Notes under the pieces: model-generated
What the model saw: only the letters and a program-made list of their open reading frames with translations
Databases searched by the model: none
Told to the model about the DNA's origin: nothing
Shown here: in pieces, positions 58,986 through 64,000 of the stretch
Layout: each line of letters begins with the position of its first letter
Position numbering within the stretch: the stretch's first letter is position 1
Program-made: the position numbers and the translations under genes
Source of the DNA: Streptomyces sp. NBC_01353
GTDB lineage: Bacteria; Actinomycetota; Actinomycetes; Streptomycetales; Streptomycetaceae
Length of the DNA: 64,000 bases
Reading direction: 5' to 3'
Assembly: GCF_036237275.1 (NCBI RefSeq)
Contig: NZ_CP108352.1
Location: 744,001 to 808,000 of the forward strand

Positions 58986-61451
58986 TCAGGGGGTGGCGGC
59001 GCCGCTCGTCACGGTCCTCCAGCTCCCGGCGTTCACCGTGTACACCGTCAGCCGACGGTTGACCGTGTCGCCGTCCTTGTCGAAGGCGACGCGGCCGGTG
59101 ACACCGTCGAAGGCCGACCCGGCGACGGCCTGCGCCAGCTTCGCCCGGGCGTTGTCGGGGAGGGTACCGCCGTTGGCCGTCACGACGGCCTTCACCGCCT
59201 CGATGAGGGTCCACGTCGCGTCGTAGGCGTAAGGGCCGTACCAGCCGGCCGGCTGCGGGTAGCCCGCTTTCCGGTACCGGGCGAGGAAGTCCTGCCCTGC
59301 CTCCGATTCCTCCGCGGGGAGGCCGATGTTGGTCGCGAGGTCGCCTTCGGCCTGCGGGTTCGCCGTGAGGTACTGCTGGTCGAAGATGCCGTCGCCGCCC
59401 ATCAGGGGGGCGTTCACCCCCGCCTTCTTGAGCTGCTGGGAGAGCGGCGCTGCGGTGTCGTAGTAGCCGCCGAAGTAGACGGCGTCGGCGCCCGAGGACC
59501 GCACCCTGACGGCGAGGCCCGCGAAGGCGCGTTCCGCGGGATCGACCTGCTCGGTGCCGACGACGGTCCCACCGAGCTTGGTGAACTCGGCCGTGAGACC
59601 GGAGGTGAGAGCGGTGCCGTGGGCGCTTGCGTCGTCGACCACGTAGAGCTTGGTCCTCTTCGCCTCATGCAGGTATCGGGCGGCGAACGGCCCCTGGACG
59701 ACGTCCGTGGCGATGGTGCGGAAGTAGGTGGAGTAAGGACGGGACCTGGTGCCCGCGGCCCAGTCGGGGCCCAAGGTCAGGGCGGGGTCTGTGTTGCCTG
59801 GTGACACGTTGACCACATCCGCCCGCGCCAGCGGTGGCACCAGGGTCCGGGCGACACCGGAGTTGAGAGGGCCGACGACCCCCAGCACCTTCTCGTCGGA
59901 CACGAACTGGGCGGCGATGGGCGCGCCCTTGGCGGGGTCAGCCCCGTCGTCCAGCGCCTTGATCTCGAATGTCACGCCCGGGACGTGCCGGGACTCGTTG
60001 GCGGTCCTGGCCGCCAGGTCGGCGGAGTTCTTGATACCGACGCCCATCGAGGACAGTCCGCCGCTCAGTGGTGCGTCCACTCCGATCACCACCGTGACGG
60101 AGGAGGCCCCCGCGCCGCTGCCGGCTGCCCCGCCGCGGGGTGCGTCATCGTCACGAGTGAGAGTCCAGGTCAGGACGGAGCCCGTGGTGAGCACGGCCAG
60201 CGCCGTGCCCAGGACCGCGGAGCGCCGGGTGAGGCCGCGCCGCCGGGCGGACGCCCGCTCACCGTGCTCCGACTTGGCCGTCGCACCGAGCGTGACCGGG
60301 TTCCCGGCCGGGGGTACGGGCACAGGCGGGACGGTCGGCCGGTCCGGCACGGGGCGGCGCGGGGCGCCGGCTGCGGACCCGGAGTCCAGGACCGTGGGGG
60401 TGGGTGACGGCGTCGGTGTCGGTGCCTGCTGCGGCATCGTCGGAGCGGAAGCGTGCTCCGCCGCCGCGTCCGGTGCCGGTGCGGGGGTCGCCCGCGGATC
60501 GGGCGCGGGGGTGGGCGTGGGTTCGGGTTCGGGTTCGGGTTCGAGGTCGGGTTCGAGGTCGGGGTCCGGGTCGGCGTCGTGCGCCGGCCCGTGCCCGGCG
60601 GATACGTCGGGCCGGGGCGGGGAGGACCGCAGCACCGACGCGAGCATCTCGGCCGCTTCCGCGGCGCCCACGCGCTGCGCCGGGTCCTTGGTGAGAAGCG
60701 CGTCCAGCACAGGGGTCAGCGGGCCGGCGTGGACCGGTGGCCGGTGCGGGCGGGTGAACACGGCCACGGCGAGGGCGTGGAGCCCGTCTGCGTCGAACGG
60801 CGGGTGCCCCTCGACGGCGTGGTAGAGGGTGGCGCCGAGCGCCCACAGGTCGTTGGCTGGGGTCGGGCGCTTGCCCTCCAGCTGCTCCGGCGGCATGTAC
60901 TGCGGCGTGCCGATGACGATCCCGCTGTGACTCAGCTTGGTCGTGGCGTCCGCGAGGTGGGCGATGCCGAAGTCGGTCAGGACGACACGGTCCTTGGCCA
61001 GCAGCACGTTGTCCGGCTTGATGTCGCGGTGGACGATCCTTGCCCCGTGCGCCTCGGCCAGCGCGTCGAGCATGGCGGCGCCGATTTCGGCCACCCGCCG
61101 TACAGGGAGTCGGCCCCGATCGCTGATGGCAGCGGCCAGGGACTGCCCGCGGATCAACTCCATGACGATGACGGGGGCGCCGTGGTGCTCCACCACGTCA
61201 TGGACGGTGATGACCCCGGGGTGGCTGAGAGTGACCGCTGCGCGGGCCTCGCCGGTGAATCGCCTGAGCAACGCGGCGCGGTCGCCGTCGTCCAGGCCCG
61301 GCGGGAAGAGAATCTCCTTGACGGCGACCTCACGCCCGAAGAGCTGCTGGTCCAGGCCACGCCAGACCCGGCCCATACCGCCCTGGCCGATGCGTTCGAC
61401 CAACTGGTACCGGCCGGCGATGAGTTCGGGATTCTGCTCGGTCACGCGCAC
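58986..61451 (-). CDS. Transmembrane Ser/Thr protein kinase with extracellular amino-acid-binding-like receptor domain
   Basis: 821 aa receptor-type kinase. Cytoplasmic Hanks kinase domain (about 14-275): glycine loop IGQGGMGRVW, Lys45 in EVAVKEI, catalytic Asp143 in IVHRDIKPDN, DFG at 160-162, and GTPQYMPPEQ. A Pro/Glu/Ala-rich linker (about 290-405, encoded by tandem GGTTCG-type repeats) leads to one membrane helix (411-431). The outside part (about 450-821) is a periplasmic-binding fold of the branched-chain-amino-acid receptor type (VVIGVDAPLSGGLSSMGVGI, VVGPLNSGVARTLVPPLARA, AVYFGGYYDTAAPLSQQLKK). The kinase therefore probably senses a small ligand directly. The start is a GTG at 61451; 61445 is an alternative. 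Confidence 0.93.
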   Translation of the reverse strand: MRVTEQNPELIAGRYQLVERIGQGGMGRVWRGLDQQLFGREVAVKEILFPPGLDDGDRAALLRRFTGEARAAVTLSHPGVITVHDVVEHHGAPVIVMELIRGQSLAAAISDRGRLPVRRVAEIGAAMLDALAEAHGARIVHRDIKPDNVLLAKDRVVLTDFGIAHLADATTKLSHSGIVIGTPQYMPPEQLEGKRPTPANDLWALGATLYHAVEGHPPFDADGLHALAVAVFTRPHRPPVHAGPLTPVLDALLTKDPAQRVGAAEAAEMLASVLRSSPPRPDVSAGHGPAHDADPDPDLEPDLEPEPEPEPTPTPAPDPRATPAPAPDAAAEHASAPTMPQQAPTPTPSPTPTVLDSGSAAGAPRRPVPDRPTVPPVPVPPAGNPVTLGATAKSEHGERASARRRGLTRRSAVLGTALAVLTTGSVLTWTLTRDDDAPRGGAAGSGAGASSVTVVIGVDAPLSGGLSSMGVGIKNSADLAARTANESRHVPGVTFEIKALDDGADPAKGAPIAAQFVSDEKVLGVVGPLNSGVARTLVPPLARADVVNVSPGNTDPALTLGPDWAAGTRSRPYSTYFRTIATDVVQGPFAARYLHEAKRTKLYVVDDASAHGTALTSGLTAEFTKLGGTVVGTEQVDPAERAFAGLAVRVRSSGADAVYFGGYYDTAAPLSQQLKKAGVNAPLMGGDGIFDQQYLTANPQAEGDLATNIGLPAEESEAGQDFLARYRKAGYPQPAGWYGPYAYDATWTLIEAVKAVVTANGGTLPDNARAKLAQAVAGSAFDGVTGRVAFDKDGDTVNRRLTVYTVNAGSWRTVTSGAATP

Positions 61452-61997
61452 ACTCTAGGTCCTGCTGAGCCGATCAGGTGACGGAAAGACGGCTTGATCA
61501 CGCTCACGGTGACGAGGACACGGAGTGTCCGGCAGGGGGACGGGGCGCCGAAATGTCCCGGGGACCGGGCGTTGCTGGACGCGGATGAGAGGGTGCGCTC
61601 CGCGGCGTTGGCCGGAACGACTCGCCCGGGCACGCGACGCGCGACCAGGAGCTGAGGCAGGCCTGCAAGCCGGGACCGGCGGGGCCTCAGTGGGCGCCCC
61701 CGTACACGCGGCTCGCAAACTCGGGGATCTCCTTGTCGCTGAGGTTCTGCGCGAGGATCATCCCGCAGAGACGCTGGCCGTTCTGCAGGCGCGGACAGGC
61801 TTGATCACGGCCGTAAACCTCCCGGCGTGCGCCATGGCCTGCAAGGCGTGCGGTGACGAATGCGCCTCTGCCGCTGGCAGGGGAGGGCCGCCCGGAGCCA
61901 GATCATGAGGCTGATCGGCCGCTGTCCAGTAGCTCGGGCCGTGTCCTTGGGTCTTCCGGGTCCGTGTGCCTGAGGCCATCGGGGGTAGTCGCAGCGC
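61452..61997. other. 546-bp gap with a copper-binding four-helix protein fragment
   Basis: Only one scrap is recognisable. On the plus strand around 61780-61870, TAVNLPACAMACKACGDECA has the CxxxCxxCxxEC-like spacing of four-helix-bundle copper-binding proteins (DUF326). The remaining helices and further Cys motifs are missing. The rest of the gap shows nothing clear. Confidence 0.4.
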
Positions 61998-62219
61998 ATG
62001 ATCACTTACCTGCCGCTCGCGGCCGCCGGTTCGTCGTCGCTCTTCCTGATCGTGCTAGGCGTGGCCGTGGCCGCGCTCCTGGTGGCCGCCATCTGGTACG
62101 GCAGCAGGCGTGTAGCGGCCCGCAAAGACCCCGGCGCCCGCGCTGTGGACCAGAACCCTCGGGCGCGCGCCCGTCAGGATTCCTGGGAGACTCCCGACGA
62201 CCCGAAGCATCGGCCCTGA
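61998..62219 (+). CDS. Small membrane protein, DUF6479 family
   Basis: 73 aa: one hydrophobic helix (SLFLIVLGVAVAALLVAAIW) followed by a short basic stop-transfer (YGSRRVAARK) and a polar tail rich in Pro, Arg and Asp. This is the usual build of DUF6479 proteins, abundant in Streptomyces and without known function. The ATG at 61998 has no strong Shine-Dalgarno. Confidence 0.7.
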   Translation: MITYLPLAAAGSSSLFLIVLGVAVAALLVAAIWYGSRRVAARKDPGARAVDQNPRARARQDSWETPDDPKHRP

Positions 62220-62730
62220 CGTTCACCACAGCGTCCACGGCGCGGACTGAAGGCACCAGGGGTTCATCGTGGTCGACGTTGCGTACGCGTGGAGGGAAAG
62301 GCGCCCTTGCTAGATGGCCATCTGGTCTCAGGCCGGATGACCGGGCGAGACGTGGGTGACGTCGCTGAGGCACAGGGAGTCGGTCCGGTCTCCTCGCCGA
62401 ACAGCCGCGCGGTCTCCAGCCCTGTACGGCTCAGAACATGCACCGCCAGGTGGGAGGAGCGACAGGCCACGCCACACGGGATTCCGTCACAACCACGACC
62501 GCCCGCGGCCCGCGCACGGGAACGCGCAGTCTCCCGGCCTTCCATCCCAGAGTGCGATGTGAGGCACGCCTGGTCCCTTCCAGAGCGATCGGCAGGCCGC
62601 GACAGGCGAACTCGACCACCGAGCAGTGCGCGTCGAGGATCCGAGGCGCCCCGGGTGACCGGGGTATCACGCGGGTCGGTCCCCGAGCTGCTGGTTCTGA
62701 GGGGGCGCTCTGCGTGACGACGGCTCGGTC
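62220..62730. other. 511-bp gap, possible small minus-strand protein, uncertain
   Basis: A minus-strand frame (62670-62431) encodes VVEFACRGLPIALEGTRRAS, RTLGWKAGRLRVPVRGPRAV and VVVTESRVAWPVAPP. The composition is protein-like but I recognise no family and see no RBS. I do not assign a gene. No terminator, repeat or promoter is convincing. Confidence 0.3.
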
Positions 62731-63951
62731 TCAGTGGGTGGGGTGCCATTCCGCTAGGAGGATGGTGGCGTCGTCGGTCAGGTGATGGCTCTGGTGCGTC
62801 AGGAGGTTCTCGATCAGGCGGCGGAGGGCTTCGGGTGCGGGGTCGCCTGCCGCCATGGAGCGGATGATCGTGTCGGCGAGGCGGGTTTCGCCGAACAATT
62901 GATTGTTGGTGGAACGTGCTTCGGTGACGCCGTCGCTGTAGAGAAGGACACGGTCGCCGGGTTCCAACCGCGTACGGTGCTGCGCCGGGGGCAGCTGGGC
63001 GTGGAATCCGAAGCCAAGGGGAAGCTGCACAGGTCTTTCCAGAGCGGCGGTCAGCACGTGACCGTCGCGGATCAGCAGGGGCGCGGGGTGGCCGCAGTTG
63101 ACCCAGGTGAGCTCTCCCCGCACGGTGTCGAGATCGGCGATGATCCCGGTCATGAGGCGGTTCGGGATCCACTGGGCGAGGGTGCGGTCGATGGTTCTGG
63201 CGATGTCCGGCAAGGTGCCGCCGGAGCGGCGGGTGGATCGGCAGGCTGCCAGGCCGACCGCGCTCGCGCCGCCGGAGGCGAGGTCGTGGCCCATGGCGTC
63301 CAGGAGCGCCAGGTGCAGGCGCCCGTTGGTGAATCCGTGGTCGAAGGCGTCGCCGCCGATGTCGTAGGCAGGCTCCAGCACAGCGGTCGACGTGGCCTCT
63401 CTGGTCCCGATCGTCCTCGGTGGCAGGAACGCCCACAGCAGTTCGGCTTGGAGCGTCATGGGGCGGCTTCGACCTCGCGCGACGAGGAGGTCGTTATGGG
63501 TGGTCTTGGAGATGACCAGCAGCGTGGCCAGGCTTGCCAGGGCCTTGCAGGAGTCCAACCAGCCGGAATCCAGTCCTGGGCCCGCTTCCATGACTCCGAC
63601 GCGCTCGACCCCGTCGATCATCGGCAGCCAGGCGGTGGTACCGTCACTGCCCAATTGAACCCGCTGGGTGCGGTAGGCCAGACCGGCCAGTGAGCTGTCG
63701 ATGGCGAGTCTGTCGCCGTCGTCCGCTGCCGATGGATCCGACCGCGGGCCTGCGCTGTCGCCGAGGGGGAGCACCACCAGCCCCGCCTGCTGTACGTCGG
63801 CCACGTACACACGCGCCCGTGTCGCCCCCAGGCGCCGAGCGGCCTCGTCGATCAGGATGGGCAGTTCACCGGCGGACGCGTCGTGTGACCGCTCCAGCAC
63901 CCACGCCAGAACGGGACCCATCCCACTCCCCGTCGGCTCGTCAGCTTTCAC
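62731..63951 (-). CDS. PP2C-family (SpoIIE-type) phosphatase with GAF-like domain
   Basis: 406 aa, cytoplasmic. An N-terminal GAF-like sensor (about 20-165: LIDEAARRLGATRARVYVAD, AWLPMIDGVERVGVMEAG) precedes a SpoIIE/RsbU phosphatase domain (about 175-400). Mn-binding Asp residues are in EPAYDIGGDAFDHGF and LALLDAMGHDLASGG; also LTWVNCGHPAPLLIRDG, RVLLYSDGVTEAR and HHLTDDATILLAEW. Such proteins dephosphorylate anti-sigma-factor antagonists; Streptomyces have dozens. The ATG at 63951 lies 49 bases from the window end, which holds nothing more. Confidence 0.93.
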   Translation of the reverse strand: MKADEPTGSGMGPVLAWVLERSHDASAGELPILIDEAARRLGATRARVYVADVQQAGLVVLPLGDSAGPRSDPSAADDGDRLAIDSSLAGLAYRTQRVQLGSDGTTAWLPMIDGVERVGVMEAGPGLDSGWLDSCKALASLATLLVISKTTHNDLLVARGRSRPMTLQAELLWAFLPPRTIGTREATSTAVLEPAYDIGGDAFDHGFTNGRLHLALLDAMGHDLASGGASAVGLAACRSTRRSGGTLPDIARTIDRTLAQWIPNRLMTGIIADLDTVRGELTWVNCGHPAPLLIRDGHVLTAALERPVQLPLGFGFHAQLPPAQHRTRLEPGDRVLLYSDGVTEARSTNNQLFGETRLADTIIRSMAAGDPAPEALRRLIENLLTHQSHHLTDDATILLAEWHPTH

Positions 63952-64000
63952 CGCAGGACCGCTCCAGCACAGCGACAGTTCACAGACACGCCCTCAGTTC

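Overview
The window is high-GC actinomycete DNA, almost certainly from a Streptomyces or a close relative. The evidence is the codon usage (G/C at third positions), RBS-led GTG and TTG starts, Tat and lipoprotein secretion signals, secreted hydrolases carrying CBM13 and CBM2 modules, CebR-type and other LacI-family operators, DUF5685 and DUF6479 proteins, and rare TTA codons typical of bldA-controlled genes. The left edge cuts an aldehyde dehydrogenase gene. Its last codons and terminator recur at 49.0 kb and 58.7 kb, and a broken tyrosine integrase lies against the first copy. I therefore read 1.2-58.7 kb as one or two abutting integrated segments (inference).

2.4-20.5 kb is a xylan/arabinoxylan locus built around a divergent promoter at 12.2-12.4 kb. 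Leftward runs a sugar ABC importer (binding protein, two permeases), then secreted GH30 and GH10 enzymes, a translationally coupled cytoplasmic trio (Gfo/Idh/MocA oxidoreductase, PmoA-like/DUF6807 protein, cupin), and a secreted CBM13-GH62 arabinofuranosidase. Rightward run a LacI regulator, intracellular GH3 and GH43 glycosidases, then the secreted xylanase XlnA and a CBM13-CE1 feruloyl esterase. Together they can cut feruloylated arabinoxylan outside the cell, import the oligosaccharides and split them inside. A CGAAA-N3-TTTCG inverted repeat lies before both the ABC operon and xlnA.

22-39.6 kb is a pentose locus: a zinc dehydrogenase, an ABC importer of the YtfQ-YtfR-YtfT-YjfF type, aldose 1-epimerase, a second importer of the ChvE-GguA-GguB type, a LacI regulator and araB-araA-araD. 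One 14-bp operator, TGTTAGCGCTCACA or close variants, overlaps the promoters of both importers and of araB. It also occurs inside the GH30 signal-peptide codons. 40.8-44 kb holds a CebR box, a wrecked CBM13-GH62 gene and an intact GH9-CBM2 cellulase.

From 44 to 58.7 kb intact genes alternate with debris. Intact genes are an XRE-TPR regulator divergent from a secreted M64 peptidase, a SulP transporter with a beta-carbonic anhydrase, a DUF5685 protein with a Cys-rich tail, an FKBP isomerase and an MFS exporter. Fragments include nucleases, an FAD oxidoreductase, an alkylsulfatase tail and an MFS piece. Right of the third repeat lie a receptor-like Ser/Thr kinase with an extracellular binding domain, a small DUF6479 membrane protein and a GAF-PP2C phosphatase.
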